Shown in pieces: positions 9,025-19,047 of a stretch of DNA of 64,000 nt. The position numbers and the translations under genes are program-made. The notes under the pieces are model-generated. The model made no database searches and was not told the origin of the DNA. It worked only from the letters and a program-made list of their open reading frames with translations. Each line of letters begins with the position of its first letter. Within the stretch, counting starts at the first letter, position 1. Source of the DNA: Cytobacillus horneckiae (GTDB taxonomy: Bacteria; Bacillota; Bacilli; Bacillales; Cytobacillaceae); the NCBI RefSeq assembly GCF_002835735.1, contig NZ_PISD01000007.1:148466-212465 (forward strand), written 5' to 3'.

Positions 9025-9160
9025 GAAATCTCCCCCTGATTTTCATTCCACACATCAATAGACGAAATATAATTTAAAAAGTTCTGCATTTTAAGAAATA
9101 TTTCTATATAATAGACGATTAATTTCCTATCCTCCCTACACATAATCTAGATATTCTTTA

Positions 9161-9179
9161 GTAAAATTCTCTATTTTAC
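9161..9179. promoter_or_regulatory. perfect dyad upstream of the MoxR/ABC cluster, possible operator
   Basis: GTAAAAT-TCTCT-ATTTTAC is a perfect seven-base inverted repeat with a five-base centre, about 137 nt before the GTG start of the cluster's first gene. It has no T-run suggesting a terminator. Operator function is inferred only from symmetry and position. Confidence 0.3.
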
Positions 9180-9214
9180 AAATTAATTCCTTTTATTTAT
9201 AAACTTCAGTCCAA

Positions 9215-9250
9215 ACAAAAAAGATGAGCCATCATGGCTCACCCCTTTTT
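9215..9250 (-). terminator. intrinsic terminator after ftsY
   Basis: On the minus strand, TGAGCCA-TGA-TGGCTCA followed by TCTTTTTTG lies directly after the ftsY stop. It separates the rnc-smc-ftsY unit from the membrane cluster. Confidence 0.85.
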
Positions 9251-9254
9251 TAAG

Positions 9255-10244
9255 CTATTTTTCATCTGCTTCTATTGTATCTGCAAACAATCCATATACA
9301 TATTGCTCTGCATTAAATTCTTGTAAATCGTCCATTTTCTCGCCAAGCCCTACAAGCTTAACAGGAATATCGAGCTCATTTCGTATCGCTAGAACGATTC
9401 CGCCTTTTGCTGTGCCATCAAGCTTAGTCAGAACAATTCCGCTGACATTAGTAGCTTCCTTGAAGGTTTTTGCCTGTACCATTGCATTTTGACCTGTCGT
9501 TGCATCTAACGCAAGTAGAACTTCATGAGGGGCGCCTGGCACTTCACGCTCAATAACGCGCTTTACTTTTTCCAGCTCTTTCATTAGGTTTACTTTATTC
9601 TGCAGCCTGCCTGCTGTATCACATATAAGGATATCTGCCTGACGAGATTTTGCCGCTTGCACTGCATCAAACATTACGGCTGCTGGATCAGAGCCTGCAC
9701 CCTGCTTAATCACATCTACACCAACTCTATCTCCCCATACTTCCAGCTGTTCAATCGCACCTGCACGAAAGGTGTCTCCTGCCGCAAGCAAGACTTTCTT
9801 GCCGTCACTTTTCAATTTATGTGCAAGTTTACCAATGGTTGTCGTTTTTCCAACCCCGTTAACGCCGACAAATAATATAACGGTTAAGCCTTCATTCTGA
9901 ATATTTAATGCTGACGATGAAATTCCACCTTTTTCATAAATCTCTATGAGCTTCTCAGAAATTACACTATGCACTTCTGCCGGATCTTGAATATTCCTTC
10001 TCTTCACTTCCATTTTCAATTCTTCTACTAAAGTCATTACCGTATCAAAGCCGACATCTGCTTGAATAAGAATTTCCTCTAATTCTTCAAAGAAATCCTC
10101 ATCGACCTTTCGATAGCGGGCTACTAAGTCATTGACCTTACCTGAAAAGTTATCGCGTGTTTTCGATAATCCATCTTTAAACTTCTCTGTTACACTGTCT
10201 GTTTGCTGGGTAATTTTCTCTTTTAGCTTCTTAAAAAAACTCAT
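9255..10244 (-). CDS. ftsY: signal recognition particle receptor FtsY
   Basis: The SRP receptor GTPase delivers ribosome-nascent chain-SRP complexes to the Sec translocon at the membrane. The 329-residue protein has a short N domain beginning MSFFKKLKEKI, then the G domain: G1 GVNGVGKTTTIGKLA, G3 DTAGRLQNK, G4 TKLDG, and the closing GLGEKMDDLQEF. The long acidic A domain of E. coli FtsY is absent, as usual in Bacilli. The ATG at 10244 matches the family start; a GTG three codons earlier is less likely. It follows smc by about 60 nt and has its own terminator. Its usual downstream neighbours ylxM and ffh are not in this window. Confidence 0.97.
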   Translation of the reverse strand: MSFFKKLKEKITQQTDSVTEKFKDGLSKTRDNFSGKVNDLVARYRKVDEDFFEELEEILIQADVGFDTVMTLVEELKMEVKRRNIQDPAEVHSVISEKLIEIYEKGGISSSALNIQNEGLTVILFVGVNGVGKTTTIGKLAHKLKSDGKKVLLAAGDTFRAGAIEQLEVWGDRVGVDVIKQGAGSDPAAVMFDAVQAAKSRQADILICDTAGRLQNKVNLMKELEKVKRVIEREVPGAPHEVLLALDATTGQNAMVQAKTFKEATNVSGIVLTKLDGTAKGGIVLAIRNELDIPVKLVGLGEKMDDLQEFNAEQYVYGLFADTIEADEK

Positions 10245-10307
10245 TTTTTTCACTTCCTACACTAAAAATTGTTATGTATAGAAGATGCGTAATCCGCATC
10301 CTCTTGT

Positions 10308-13300
10308 CTAGCTTAGTGCCATTTCCTTTGTTTCTTCTAATCTCACTGAAACCATTTTCGATACGCCGGATTCCTGCATTGTCACTCCGTAAAGCACGTC
10401 TGCCTCTTCCATTGTTCCTTTACGATGTGTGATGACAATAAACTGAGTTTCATGGCTGTAACGCTTCAAGTACTGGGCATAGCGATGAACATTCGCTTCA
10501 TCCAACGCTGCTTCTACTTCATCTAGGATGCAGAATGGGACAGGCCTTACCTTTAAAATCGAGAATAGTAAAGCAATGGCGGTTAGCGCTCTTTCTCCGC
10601 CTGACAGCAGGCCAAGATTTTGCAGCTTCTTCCCTGGAGGCTGAGCGACAATATCAATTCCCGTATTTAATAAATCATCGGGATCGGTAAACCTCAAATC
10701 TGCTCTCCCTCCACCAAATAATGATTGAAAAACAGATTCAAAATGAAAGCGAATGCCTTCGAAGGTATCCTGAAATCTTCTTTTCATCTCTACGTCCATT
10801 TCATCAATAACTTGGAAAAGCGTATCCTTTGCTTCTTGAAGATCATTTTTCTGTTCAAGTAGGAATTCATAGCGTTCAGAAACACGCTCATATTCTTCAA
10901 TGGCCCCTAGGTTGACTGTGCCTAACTCATCAATCGCCAATTTAATGAGTTTTACTTTTTTCCGGGCTTCGTCCACTTCAATTGTTAACGGATACTCTTC
11001 CTTCGCTGCTTCGAATGACAACAAATATTCTTCACGCAGATGTGTAAGTCTCGATTCCAGCTCTACATCCAAACGGTTTATTTTTACTTCCTCGTCCTTT
11101 AAGCCTTCTGTCATCCCTTTATGCTGACGCTTTAATTCCTTCACTTCAAGTTCAAGATCTTCAAGCTCAGTTTGCATTTTTAACCTTTCATCGCGTCTTG
11201 CAGAAATTAAATTTAACGTTTCATTTTTATCTTGCAGCTTCCGTTTCGCAGCTTCTTCTAAATGATGCTCCCCTGAAGAATTATTTGTCATTTCTGATGA
11301 CAATAGTTCAAGGTCTTCCTTTACAACTTTTAGCCGCTCCTCGTTTTCATTGATTTCTGCAAATGTCGACTTGTATTTATCAACTGCAGATTTTAGCTGT
11401 TCATTTTTGGAAACTAGTTTTATTTTTAATTCATTTATTTCTTCAAGCAGGCTTTCTTTTGACGTTTGCTGCGTATTCTTCAACTTTGTGAGCTTTTGAA
11501 TTTTGTCATCAAGCGTTGTGATTTGATTTTGGTAATCTCCTAATACATCCTGGAGCTCTTTGCTTCTTGTTATCAGTCTTTCTTTTTCTTCAGTGAATTG
11601 CGATTTATCCATGTCATAAAGCGCTAAACGTTCATTAACCCGCTTTTCTTCATACTCTATTTCGCGAAGCTCGCTCATCATAGATTGTTCCAGCTCTCTT
11701 AACTCGTTGCCTTTAGATTTAAGATTTTCTAAATGGAGCGTTTGTTTTTGGAGATCCGCTTTTATTTGCTTGACTTGCTTCTCCATATTTTCAGTTTTTT
11801 GATTCATTCCTACAATTTTCTGCTTTAGTTCTTCCAGCTCAGTTTTTCGGCTAAGGATGGACGATTTATTTTGCTTAACGGCTCCCCCTGTCATCGAACC
11901 GCCCGGATTAACTACATCACCCTCAAGTGTGACGATGCGAACGCGATATTGAAGAATCTTCGCCAGTTCATTTGCACCTTTTATATCCTTTGCTACTAAA
12001 ACATTTCCCAACAGGCTTTCAATTGCTACGCTATATTTCGTATCAAATTGCAAAAGTGAAGAAGCAACGCCAATAAATGCTCCATGTTGTTTAACCAATT
12101 GCAATTGTGCTTCATTGATAAACTTTTTCTTAATAGCACTTAAAGGTAAAAAAGTCGCGCGTCCATAACCATTCTTTTTTAAATATTGAATGGCTTGTCT
12201 ACCATCGGCTTCCGTATCAACCACAATATGCTGCATCGCTCCACCAAGTGCAATTTCAATCGCTGTTTCAAATTCTTTTGGTACGGTTATGAGTTCAGCA
12301 ACTGCTCCTTGTATGCCATTTAGCTTTGTTTCTCTTGCCTTCAGGACTTCTTTCACACCTTGGAAAAAACCGGAATAATCCTCATCTAGCTCTTCTAGCA
12401 TTTCCTGGCGCGATTTAGCTTGCTGAAGATACTGAAAGGCCTGATAAAGTGTTTTTTCCTGTTTTTCATATGCCCCTTTTAATGATTCAAGCTTGCGCTC
12501 TTCTTTGCGGTACAGATGCACATGTTCTTCTAATTTTTCATTTATCTCTTTAAAGCGATGCTGAATACTGTCCTTCTGGCTTTCAATTTGTTTTCGTTCA
12601 TCGATATATTTTGCATTGTCGGATTCTAATTTAGAATGACGAGTTTCCTGCTGGTTTGATTGCCGATCAATCATCTGCTTTTCATTTTTAGCAGCTGCTT
12701 GGCGGTTAAGCAAATCGATATATTCACTCTTTAAATTTTCAATTTGCTCCTCCGTATTCTGACTATACAGCTTAAGCTTCTCTTGCTTTACTTCTAATTG
12801 CTGTTTTAGCGCTTTAGCCGCTTTTTCTAAAAGTTCTTTCGCCTGTTCGTGATTAACTTTATCTTTTTTCAATCCTATTGAAGAAGATGTAAGCTTCTCA
12901 AGACTTCTTTTTAATTGCTCTTTGTTTTGTGAGGCATTTTTCTTTCTTTCTTTTAAGACTTCTTTCCTGCCTTCAAGCTTTTCCAATTCTTCACTCGCAT
13001 GTAAAAGTACATTTTGCAGATCATTTACTGATTCATCTAACGCTGTCACATGGTCTCTGAACGCCTGGATTTTCGCTTCCTTACCATGCAAAACTGTCGA
13101 GAGTTCCATCTCTCGCTGCTGATGATTTTCGAATAAGCTAGTAAGCTTTTCCCATTTTTCATGGAGTTCTTCAATTTCATATACAGTTAAAGCGACTTCA
13201 AATTTTTCTAATTCCTCTTTTTGCTCTAAATAATCCTTTGCAATCGAAGCTTGAATTTTTAATGGTTCCACTTGTGTTTCTAATTCATGAAGAATATCAT

Positions 13301-13874
13301 TTACCCTGTTTAGATTCTCTTTTGTTTCTGTTAATTTAACTTCAGCCTTCTTTTTTCTTGTTTTATATTTCAAGACACCGGCTGCTTCTTCAAAGATTGT
13401 TCGTCTTTCTTCCGGCTTGCTATTTAGTATTTCTTCCACACGCCCTTGGCTGATGATGGAGAAAGCTTCACGGCCAAGTCCTGAATCCATAAACAAGTCG
13501 ATGATATCTTTTAGACGGCATGGCTGCTTATTAATTAAGTATTCACTATCTCCCGAACGAAACACACGTCTAGTTACACTGACTTCATTATAGTCAATCG
13601 GAAGAAATTGATCATTATTATCCAAGGTTAACGTTACCTCTGCGAAGTTTAATGCCTTTCTTGAATCACTGCCGGCAAAAATAATATCACCCATCTTTGC
13701 ACCTCGGAGCGATTTTGCCGATTGTTCGCCAAGCACCCACCGTATTGCATCAGTTATATTGCTTTTCCCGCTGCCATTAGGCCCAACGACTGCAGTCACT
13801 CCAGTGACAAAGTCTACCGTTACACGCTCGGCAAACGATTTAAATCCGACGATATCGAGCTGTTTTAAAAACAA
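10308..13874 (-). CDS. smc: chromosome segregation SMC ATPase
   Basis: A structural maintenance of chromosomes protein of about 1188 residues, the usual Bacillus length. Walker A is GPNGSGKSNITDAIRW near residue 32. Two long coiled coils flank a hinge (about 510-680), with the glycine-rich GGSMTGGAV at its end. The C-terminal head has signature LSGGERALTAIALL and Walker B FCILDEVEAALDEAN. I chose a TTG start at 13874, six to seven bases after GGGAGGAG and matching the family N terminus FLKQLDIVGFKSFAER; an upstream ATG frame would contain that ribosome site. It acts with ScpA/ScpB on the nucleoid. Context rnc-smc-ftsY is conserved. Confidence 0.97.
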   Translation of the reverse strand: MFLKQLDIVGFKSFAERVTVDFVTGVTAVVGPNGSGKSNITDAIRWVLGEQSAKSLRGAKMGDIIFAGSDSRKALNFAEVTLTLDNNDQFLPIDYNEVSVTRRVFRSGDSEYLINKQPCRLKDIIDLFMDSGLGREAFSIISQGRVEEILNSKPEERRTIFEEAAGVLKYKTRKKKAEVKLTETKENLNRVNDILHELETQVEPLKIQASIAKDYLEQKEELEKFEVALTVYEIEELHEKWEKLTSLFENHQQREMELSTVLHGKEAKIQAFRDHVTALDESVNDLQNVLLHASEELEKLEGRKEVLKERKKNASQNKEQLKRSLEKLTSSSIGLKKDKVNHEQAKELLEKAAKALKQQLEVKQEKLKLYSQNTEEQIENLKSEYIDLLNRQAAAKNEKQMIDRQSNQQETRHSKLESDNAKYIDERKQIESQKDSIQHRFKEINEKLEEHVHLYRKEERKLESLKGAYEKQEKTLYQAFQYLQQAKSRQEMLEELDEDYSGFFQGVKEVLKARETKLNGIQGAVAELITVPKEFETAIEIALGGAMQHIVVDTEADGRQAIQYLKKNGYGRATFLPLSAIKKKFINEAQLQLVKQHGAFIGVASSLLQFDTKYSVAIESLLGNVLVAKDIKGANELAKILQYRVRIVTLEGDVVNPGGSMTGGAVKQNKSSILSRKTELEELKQKIVGMNQKTENMEKQVKQIKADLQKQTLHLENLKSKGNELRELEQSMMSELREIEYEEKRVNERLALYDMDKSQFTEEKERLITRSKELQDVLGDYQNQITTLDDKIQKLTKLKNTQQTSKESLLEEINELKIKLVSKNEQLKSAVDKYKSTFAEINENEERLKVVKEDLELLSSEMTNNSSGEHHLEEAAKRKLQDKNETLNLISARRDERLKMQTELEDLELEVKELKRQHKGMTEGLKDEEVKINRLDVELESRLTHLREEYLLSFEAAKEEYPLTIEVDEARKKVKLIKLAIDELGTVNLGAIEEYERVSERYEFLLEQKNDLQEAKDTLFQVIDEMDVEMKRRFQDTFEGIRFHFESVFQSLFGGGRADLRFTDPDDLLNTGIDIVAQPPGKKLQNLGLLSGGERALTAIALLFSILKVRPVPFCILDEVEAALDEANVHRYAQYLKRYSHETQFIVITHRKGTMEEADVLYGVTMQESGVSKMVSVRLEETKEMALS

Positions 13875-13994
13875 GTTATGCTCCTCCCTTACCTTCTTAC
13901 TGTTCAATCATATCTGGTTGTTTAGGGTTTATCGCGCATTAACGAGCAGAAGAACCACCACTTCAAGTTTTCCTGTGGAATCATAAAGGATGAG

Positions 13995-14107
13995 CGGGGT
14001 CAACTGCCTGTAAAATCCCGATTATTAGAACTCAGACTAAATACACCTTCCTGTGGCAACGTCTGAGTGACCCGCATCCTGCGGGCAAGTACTAATCATC
14101 AGTGGGG
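13995..14107 (+). ncRNA. structured intergenic RNA-like element, Bacillaceae-1-like (copy B)
   Basis: The plus strand folds into a stem CTCAGAC/GTCTGAG enclosing a small hairpin (CACCTTCCTGTG). It is followed by a perfect hairpin CCCGC-ATCCT-GCGGG. Terminal loops UUCCU and AUCCU are close to the RUCCU pair described for the Bacillaceae-1 RNA. The same sequence, diverged and inverted, is at 4717-4839. It lies between rnc and smc and is convergent to neither. Whether it is transcribed, or is a mobile repeat, cannot be told from sequence. Confidence 0.5.
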
Positions 14108-14140
14108 ATAAAGAAATCCCTCTAATGATGGAGGTTTCAC

Positions 14141-14878
14141 TTACTGCACATGGTTTTTTAATACTTCCAGAGCCATTTGAGCAGCATGTTGCTCCGCTTG
14201 CTTTTTGGAGCGGCCTGTTCCTGTGCCTAGTTCCTTTCCGTTAAGCATGACGATTGAGACGAACTCGCGATTATGGGCTGGCCCTTTTTCTTGAAGTATT
14301 TTATACTCAATTACTCCAGCAGAATCTCTTTGCACAAGTTCCTGTAATTGGCTCTTGAAATCCATCACATGTGAAAAAGCACCTGAATCTATTTTCGGAA
14401 AAACAACATTTTCTAAAAATTTGACGACGGTATCCAAATCTTGATCCAAATATAAAGCGCCTATAAACGCTTCAAATACATCAGCAAGCAACGCCGGGCG
14501 CATTCTACCGCCCGTCATTTCTTCACCTTTACCAAGCAAAACAAGCTCACCGAATGAAAGCTCATTTGCAAACGAAACTAAAGAAGGCTCACATACGACG
14601 GCTGCTCGTAGTTTAGTTAATTCCCCTTCACTCATCATCGGATACTTTATATATAAAAACTTTGATACCGTAAGCTCTAACACAGCATCACCGAGAAATT
14701 CCAAGCGCTCATTATCTTCATACGGCTTCCTTCTATGCTCATTCACATAAGATGAATGGGTAAAAGCCTGTTTAAGGAGTTTTTCATTTTTAAATTCTAT
14801 TCCAAGTCTTTGTTGAAAGTCTTTAAACTTTCGTTCGTTCGCGCGTCCTTTTTTTTCTTTTTCTTTATAATTGTGCAT
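14141..14878 (-). CDS. rnc: ribonuclease III
   Basis: A double-strand-specific endoribonuclease that matures rRNA precursors and small cytoplasmic RNA and degrades structured RNA. The signature [14 protein letters not shown] (acidic metal-binding residues) and the second acidic site [16 protein letters not shown] are intact. The C-terminal dsRNA-binding domain runs from [10 protein letters not shown] to [10 protein letters not shown]. The ATG at 14878 is chosen because AAGGTGG lies 8 nt upstream; a GTG four codons earlier overlaps that site. The product is about 245 residues. It lies between acpP and smc in the conserved order, with a 413-nt gap to acpP that holds repeats. Confidence 0.97.
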   Translation of the reverse strand: MHNYKEKEKKGRANERKFKDFQQRLGIEFKNEKLLKQAFTHSSYVNEHRRKPYEDNERLEFLGDAVLELTVSKFLYIKYPMMSEGELTKLRAAVVCEPSLVSFANELSFGELVLLGKGEEMTGGRMRPALLADVFEAFIGALYLDQDLDTVVKFLENVVFPKIDSGAFSHVMDFKSQLQELVQRDSAGVIEYKILQEKGPAHNREFVSIVMLNGKELGTGTGRSKKQAEQHAAQMALEVLKNHVQ

Positions 14879-14996
14879 ATTAACATCCACCTTGCTTAAA
14901 TAATTTCAGATTACACTCATGTTCTTATCTTTCATCAGTTTACGCAATTTCTGCAAAAAACACAAAGAAACTTGGCAGAGTTCCCATCCAAGCTTT

Positions 14997-15060
14997 GAAA
15001 AACTTGGCCTTTGCCAAGTCTGTAGGCGAAAGCCTTAGTTTTTCTTATGCGGCTTTATAA
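14997..15060 (-). repeat. dispersed intergenic repeat, GCCGCATAAGAAAAAC type (copy 1)
   Basis: On the minus strand this reads GCCGCATAAGAAAAACTAAG, then hairpin AGGC-TTTC-GCCT, then ACTTGGC-AAAG-GCCAAGT followed by TTTTC. A second copy at 40448-40511 shares the first 19 bases almost exactly and the end AGTTTTTC, with a different middle. The terminal hairpin with its T-run could also act as a terminator. Confidence 0.6.
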
Positions 15061-15258
15061 TTGATATCTTTCCAGAAGGTTGATATCCCTTTAATCGCAA
15101 ATAATTTATACTTTCCTATCAGCCAAGTTAAAACTGCAATGAGCCTGAAAGATAACAGGTGTACTTACTGTCCGTAATTACCTGAAAAATTTTTCAAGTC
15201 CCAACGGACAACAAGCACATGAAGATCACACATAAATAAAGAAATCATTCTCATAGAA

Positions 15259-15287
15259 TTAGTGAGGACGAAAGCCGCCCTCACTAA
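15259..15287 (-). terminator. hairpin after acpP, weak terminator
   Basis: A perfect nine-base stem TTAGTGAGG/CCTCACTAA lies just after the acpP stop. The following sequence on the minus strand is TTCTATG, not a strong U-run, so termination may be partial or the hairpin may protect the mRNA end. Confidence 0.5.
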
Positions 15288-15303
15288 GAAAAAATTCCAA
15301 CGA

Positions 15304-15537
15304 TTATTGTTTTGCTTGTATGTAATTAACAGCATCACCGACTGTTGCAATCTTTTCAGCATCATCGTCAGAGATTTCCATATCAAACTCATCTTCTAAT
15401 TCCATTACTAGTTCAACAACATCTAGTGAATCAGCACCAAGATCATCTTTGAATGAAGCCTCTACTTTTACTTCAGACTCTTCAACACCTAAACGGTCAA
15501 CGATAATTTTCGTTACACGCTCTAATACTTCTGCCAT
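15304..15537 (-). CDS. acpP: acyl carrier protein
   Basis: The 77-residue acidic carrier that shuttles growing acyl chains in type II fatty acid synthesis. The phosphopantetheine attachment serine is in the intact [18 protein letters not shown] motif. Length and sequence are standard. It is the last gene of the fapR-plsX-fabD-fabG-acpP cluster, 58 nt after fabG, and has a strong ribosome site (GAGGGGAGGTG), consistent with its usual high expression. A strong hairpin follows the stop. Confidence 0.98.
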   Translation of the reverse strand: MAEVLERVTKIIVDRLGVEESEVKVEASFKDDLGADSLDVVELVMELEDEFDMEISDDDAEKIATVGDAVNYIQAKQ

Positions 15538-15595
15538 GCTTGTTCACCTCCCCTCAAGATATTATAGATGAATATCCGAAAATGTGAAAGTATTA

Positions 15596-16339
15596 TTACA
15601 TTACCATGCCGCCATCAACATGAAGTGTTTGCCCTGTCATATACTTGCTATCCTCTGATGCCAGAAAGCTGACGACTTTAGCAATATCTGATGGTTCACC
15701 AAATTTTGCTAATGGGATTTGCTGCAGCATTTGTCCCTTTAAATCATCATTTAACTCATCTGTCATTTCAGTCGTAATAAATCCAGGCGCAATCGCATTT
15801 ACTGTAATCCCGCGTGATGCTAGCTCTTTCGCAGTTGTTTTTGTTAAGCCGATTACACCAGATTTAGCTGCTACATAGTTGGCTTGTCCAGGATTTCCGC
15901 TTACACCTACGATTGAAGAAATATTGATAATTCTTCCGCTGCGCTGCTTCATCATTTGTCTAGTTACACCTTTTGTACAAAGGAATACACCTTTCAAATT
16001 TGTATTAATAACAGCATCCCATTCGTCTTCCTTCATGCGCATTAGCAAATTATCTTTTGTTATTCCTGCATTATTTACAAGAATGTCAATCTGTCCAAAT
16101 TCTTCAATAACCTCTTTTATCATTGCAGAAACAGATTCACTGCTGCTTACATCACATTGAACGGAAAAAGCAGCTACACCTAGTGCTTTAATTTCATCAA
16201 CCACTGCATTCGCTTTTGCCTCACTGCCCGCATAGTTTACAGCCACGCTTGCTCCCTGCCTTGCCAGTTCAAGCGCAATCTCTCTACCGATACCGCGTGA
16301 AGCACCGGTAACTATGGCTGTTTTACCTGTTAGTTTCAT
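15596..16339 (-). CDS. fabG: 3-oxoacyl-[acyl-carrier-protein] reductase
   Basis: An NADPH-dependent short-chain dehydrogenase of 247 residues that reduces beta-ketoacyl-ACP in each elongation cycle. The nucleotide motif [13 protein letters not shown] is near residue 10, and NNAGIT lies mid-protein. The catalytic tetrad is visible: Asn, then Ser in INISSIVG, and Tyr/Lys in [10 protein letters not shown]. The C terminus [12 protein letters not shown] is typical. The start ATG overlaps the fabD stop by four bases, so the two are translationally coupled. Confidence 0.97.
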   Translation of the reverse strand: MKLTGKTAIVTGASRGIGREIALELARQGASVAVNYAGSEAKANAVVDEIKALGVAAFSVQCDVSSSESVSAMIKEVIEEFGQIDILVNNAGITKDNLLMRMKEDEWDAVINTNLKGVFLCTKGVTRQMMKQRSGRIINISSIVGVSGNPGQANYVAAKSGVIGLTKTTAKELASRGITVNAIAPGFITTEMTDELNDDLKGQMLQQIPLAKFGEPSDIAKVVSFLASEDSKYMTGQTLHVDGGMVM

Positions 16340-17283
16340 AAGCTTCCCTCCTTAAGTCCTTCTACTGCTGCTTGGATTGATTGCTCATCAGAAATAGCAT
16401 AAATTTTTGCCGAACGATCGACTTTTTTTACTAGCCCTGACAGCACTTTACCTGGTCCGATTTCAATGAATGTATCCACACCTAACTCAAGCATTCTTTT
16501 TACAGTATCTTCCCATAACACCGGAGAATATAACTGCTCAATTAAGCGTGTTTTTATTTCTGCTGCGGTAGTCATTTCATCAGCCGTAACATTTGCTATC
16601 ACAGGGACTTTTGCATCCTGCAAATTTATTTCTTCAAGAACCTCGCTCAGCCGCTCTGCTGCCGGCTTCATTAACTGCGAATGAAACGGTCCGCTTACTT
16701 CAAGCGGAAGGACTCGCTTTGCTCCAGCAGCCTTTGCTTCTGCTCCGGCTAACTCCACGCCTTTTTTCGTTCCTGAAATAACGATTTGTCCAGGGCAATT
16801 CAAGTTGGCCAACTGAACAGAGTGGCCATCATTTGTAATCTTTTCCGTCACTGCCCTCAGTTCATCTCTGCCCATACCAAGAACAGCTGCCATTGTTCCT
16901 TCACCATTAGGAACAGCAGCTTCCATAAATTCCCCTCTTTTACGGACAGCATAGACGCCATCTTCAAACGAGATTGCGCCAGCAGCCACCAATGCAGTAT
17001 ACTCTCCTAAACTGTGACCTGCAACATAATCAGGCTGAATGCCAGCATGTTTAAACGCGTCTAAAACCGCAATGCTAGTCGTGAGCAAAGCAGGCTGTGC
17101 ATTCGTCGTTAAAGTCAATTCACTTTGCGGACCATTAAAGATTAAATTAGATAGTGAATAACCTAATCGTTGATCGGCACTATCAAAGAGTGATTGAATA
17201 TGTTTATTTCCATCAGCAAGCTGTTTTCCCATGCCTACTGTCTGTGAACCTTGACCCGGAAACATAAAAGCGATTTTCCCCAT
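16336..17283 (-). CDS. fabD: malonyl-CoA:ACP transacylase
   Basis: Transfers malonyl from CoA to ACP, supplying extender units for fatty acid synthesis. The 315-residue protein has the N-terminal FMFPGQGSQ, the active-site serine in [15 protein letters not shown], and the catalytic histidine in [13 protein letters not shown], with [12 protein letters not shown] near the end. It lies 24 nt after plsX and overlaps fabG by four bases, as in B. subtilis, where the set is under FapR control. Confidence 0.97.
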   Translation of the reverse strand: MGKIAFMFPGQGSQTVGMGKQLADGNKHIQSLFDSADQRLGYSLSNLIFNGPQSELTLTTNAQPALLTTSIAVLDAFKHAGIQPDYVAGHSLGEYTALVAAGAISFEDGVYAVRKRGEFMEAAVPNGEGTMAAVLGMGRDELRAVTEKITNDGHSVQLANLNCPGQIVISGTKKGVELAGAEAKAAGAKRVLPLEVSGPFHSQLMKPAAERLSEVLEEINLQDAKVPVIANVTADEMTTAAEIKTRLIEQLYSPVLWEDTVKRMLELGVDTFIEIGPGKVLSGLVKKVDRSAKIYAISDEQSIQAAVEGLKEGSL

Positions 17284-17307
17284 AATAATTCCCCCTTATT
17301 CATGTAA

Positions 17308-18288
17308 TTATTTTTCGACAGCGTCCTTTATCTTTTCAGAAACTCGATGCTCAACCATTATCCTCGTTTGCTTCACTGCACTATACAGTGTATTCGCATT
17401 AGAAGAGCCATGTGCTTTTATAACCGGTGCTTTCAGGCCGAATAATCCGGCACCACCATACTCAGAGTAATCCATCTTCCCTTTTAACTCTTTTAAATCA
17501 GGTTTTAGGACTGCTGCTGCAAGCTTGCTCTTAAGACTGCTTGTTAATGCACCCTTCAGCATTTTAAATACAGACATTGCTGTTCCCTCAATCGTTTTTA
17601 ACACCATATTCCCAGTGAATCCGTCTGTCACAACTACATCGGCTACACCGTCAAGCAAATCTCTCGCTTCAACATTACCTATAAAATTTATATTTGCTTC
17701 TTGTAGTAATGTGAAGGTGTTCCTTGTAAGCTCGTTACCTTTTTTATCCTCTGTTCCAATATTCAATAATCCAACCCTTGGGTTTTGAATGCCTCTTACT
17801 TTTTCTGCATAGATTGAACCCATTAATGCATATTGTAATAGATGTTCCGGCTTCGCATCGACATTAGCACCAACATCAAGCAAAAGAAAGCCCTTTCCAT
17901 CAATTGTAGGCAGCGTTGGTGAAAGCGCGGGACGTTCGATGCCCTCTATTCGACCAACAACAAACAATCCAGCGGCCATTAAAGCTCCTGTATTACCCGC
18001 GGAGATGCATGCATCTGCTTCTCCATCTGAAACCAATTGGGAGGCCAGCACCATGGAAGCAGTTTTCTTCCTTCTGACAGCTCTCACTGGCTCATCTGTC
18101 CCTAAAATGACTTCATCAGTATGTAAAACTTTTATTCTATTATGAGCCGTTAAATATTCATTAATTTTCTCTTCATTTCCAACCAATGTAATTTCAAGAT
18201 CAGGGAAATCCTCAGCTGCTTTCATTGCGCCGAGTACGATTTCCTTTGGCGCATGATCTCCGCCCATAGCATCAATTGCTATTTTCAT
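17308..18288 (-). CDS. plsX: phosphate acyltransferase PlsX
   Basis: Converts acyl-ACP to acyl-phosphate, the donor for PlsY in phosphatidic acid synthesis. It is a 326-residue peripheral membrane enzyme. Family features are [14 protein letters not shown] at the N terminus, [28 protein letters not shown] and [18 protein letters not shown]. It sits between fapR (148 nt upstream, a gap where I see nothing else) and fabD. The order fapR-plsX-fabD is the hallmark of the Bacillus fap operon, linking phospholipid and fatty acid synthesis. Confidence 0.97.
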   Translation of the reverse strand: MKIAIDAMGGDHAPKEIVLGAMKAAEDFPDLEITLVGNEEKINEYLTAHNRIKVLHTDEVILGTDEPVRAVRRKKTASMVLASQLVSDGEADACISAGNTGALMAAGLFVVGRIEGIERPALSPTLPTIDGKGFLLLDVGANVDAKPEHLLQYALMGSIYAEKVRGIQNPRVGLLNIGTEDKKGNELTRNTFTLLQEANINFIGNVEARDLLDGVADVVVTDGFTGNMVLKTIEGTAMSVFKMLKGALTSSLKSKLAAAVLKPDLKELKGKMDYSEYGGAGLFGLKAPVIKAHGSSNANTLYSAVKQTRIMVEHRVSEKIKDAVEK

Positions 18289-18436
18289 GTTGCTTCATCC
18301 TTTTACTTTAAAATTCTTGGAAAAGCTTAGCTTAGAAACAGAAAAATAGCAGCCCCCTTTTACGCTGTTACTTATATAGAAGCATCAGTGTTTTAGGTTG
18401 ACGTTGCTACATATTTCTGGGATGCATAACTTTATT

Positions 18437-19003
18437 TTATTGTTCCGGTGAATGGGAACGGAACATATCAAATTCGCCTTTAAATACACATTCGTTATTG
18501 ACAGAGCTAATGACTTCCACTTTTGTGCGGTCGTTTTCAATTGATATTACCCGCGCTTTCGCAATGACGCGTTCACCTTGTTTCACGGAACGAGTAAAGT
18601 GGATATTCGCTTTTGCCGTCAAGGCAAGTTCATCATTGATTACTGCAACAGCAAGTGAATTTGCTTGTGCAAATAAATGGTGTCCTCTGGCAATTTTATT
18701 CCTTTTAAAAACATGTTCCTCTTTCACATCAAAAATCGAAATAGCGGTCGAATCTAGTTGTATATCGATCATTTCGCCAATAACTTCATCAATAGGTAAA
18801 GATTTGACCTCATCTTCAAAATTCTTTTCTGCTACATGTTTAATTCGTTCGCGCAGCTCTGGAATAGAGAGCTCTAATCGATCTAGTCGAATCGTTTGTA
18901 CACTGACTGAAAACTTTTCAGCAAGATCTTCATCAGTGATAAACGGATTATCCTGAATCGTTTCAATTAATAATGATTGCCGTTCTTTTTTATTCCTTTT
19001 CAT
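18437..19003 (-). CDS. fapR: transcriptional regulator FapR of fatty acid synthesis
   Basis: A repressor of lipid synthesis genes that is released by malonyl-CoA. The 188-residue protein has an N-terminal helix-turn-helix ([20 protein letters not shown]), the linker helix [14 protein letters not shown], and a C-terminal hot-dog effector domain with the conserved [19 protein letters not shown]. The start MKRNKKERQ matches the family; a GTG six codons earlier is also open. Its own promoter carries a FapR operator, so it is autoregulated. Confidence 0.96.
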   Translation of the reverse strand: MKRNKKERQSLLIETIQDNPFITDEDLAEKFSVSVQTIRLDRLELSIPELRERIKHVAEKNFEDEVKSLPIDEVIGEMIDIQLDSTAISIFDVKEEHVFKRNKIARGHHLFAQANSLAVAVINDELALTAKANIHFTRSVKQGERVIAKARVISIENDRTKVEVISSVNNECVFKGEFDMFRSHSPEQ

Positions 19004-19025
19004 ATCATTTACACCGTCCACAGTA

Positions 19026-19044
19026 ATTAAGACTAGGTACTAAT
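19026..19044 (-). promoter_or_regulatory. FapR operator
   Basis: On the minus strand, ATTAGTACCTAGTCTTAAT is an imperfect palindrome of the FapR-site type (TTAGTACCT half). It is centred just downstream of the -10 box of the fapR promoter and 23 nt before the start codon. Binding there would block initiation of the whole fapR-plsX-fabD-fabG-acpP unit. Confidence 0.8.
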
Positions 19045-19047
19045 AGT

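Larger units (their letters stand above)
14891..15303. other. 413-nt intergenic stretch between acpP and rnc
   Basis: No gene is seen. It contains the acpP-proximal hairpin at 15259-15287, the dispersed repeat at 14997-15060, and a partial inverted echo of that repeat's stem just before it (AAACTTGGCAG ... CCAAGCTTTG). Conserved synteny is kept on both sides, so it looks like an insertion site for small repeats. Confidence 0.6.

Noticed and set aside
18498..18956. 152-codon plus-strand frame opposite fapR
   Set aside because: It is the antisense shadow of a well-conserved gene and has no start signal.
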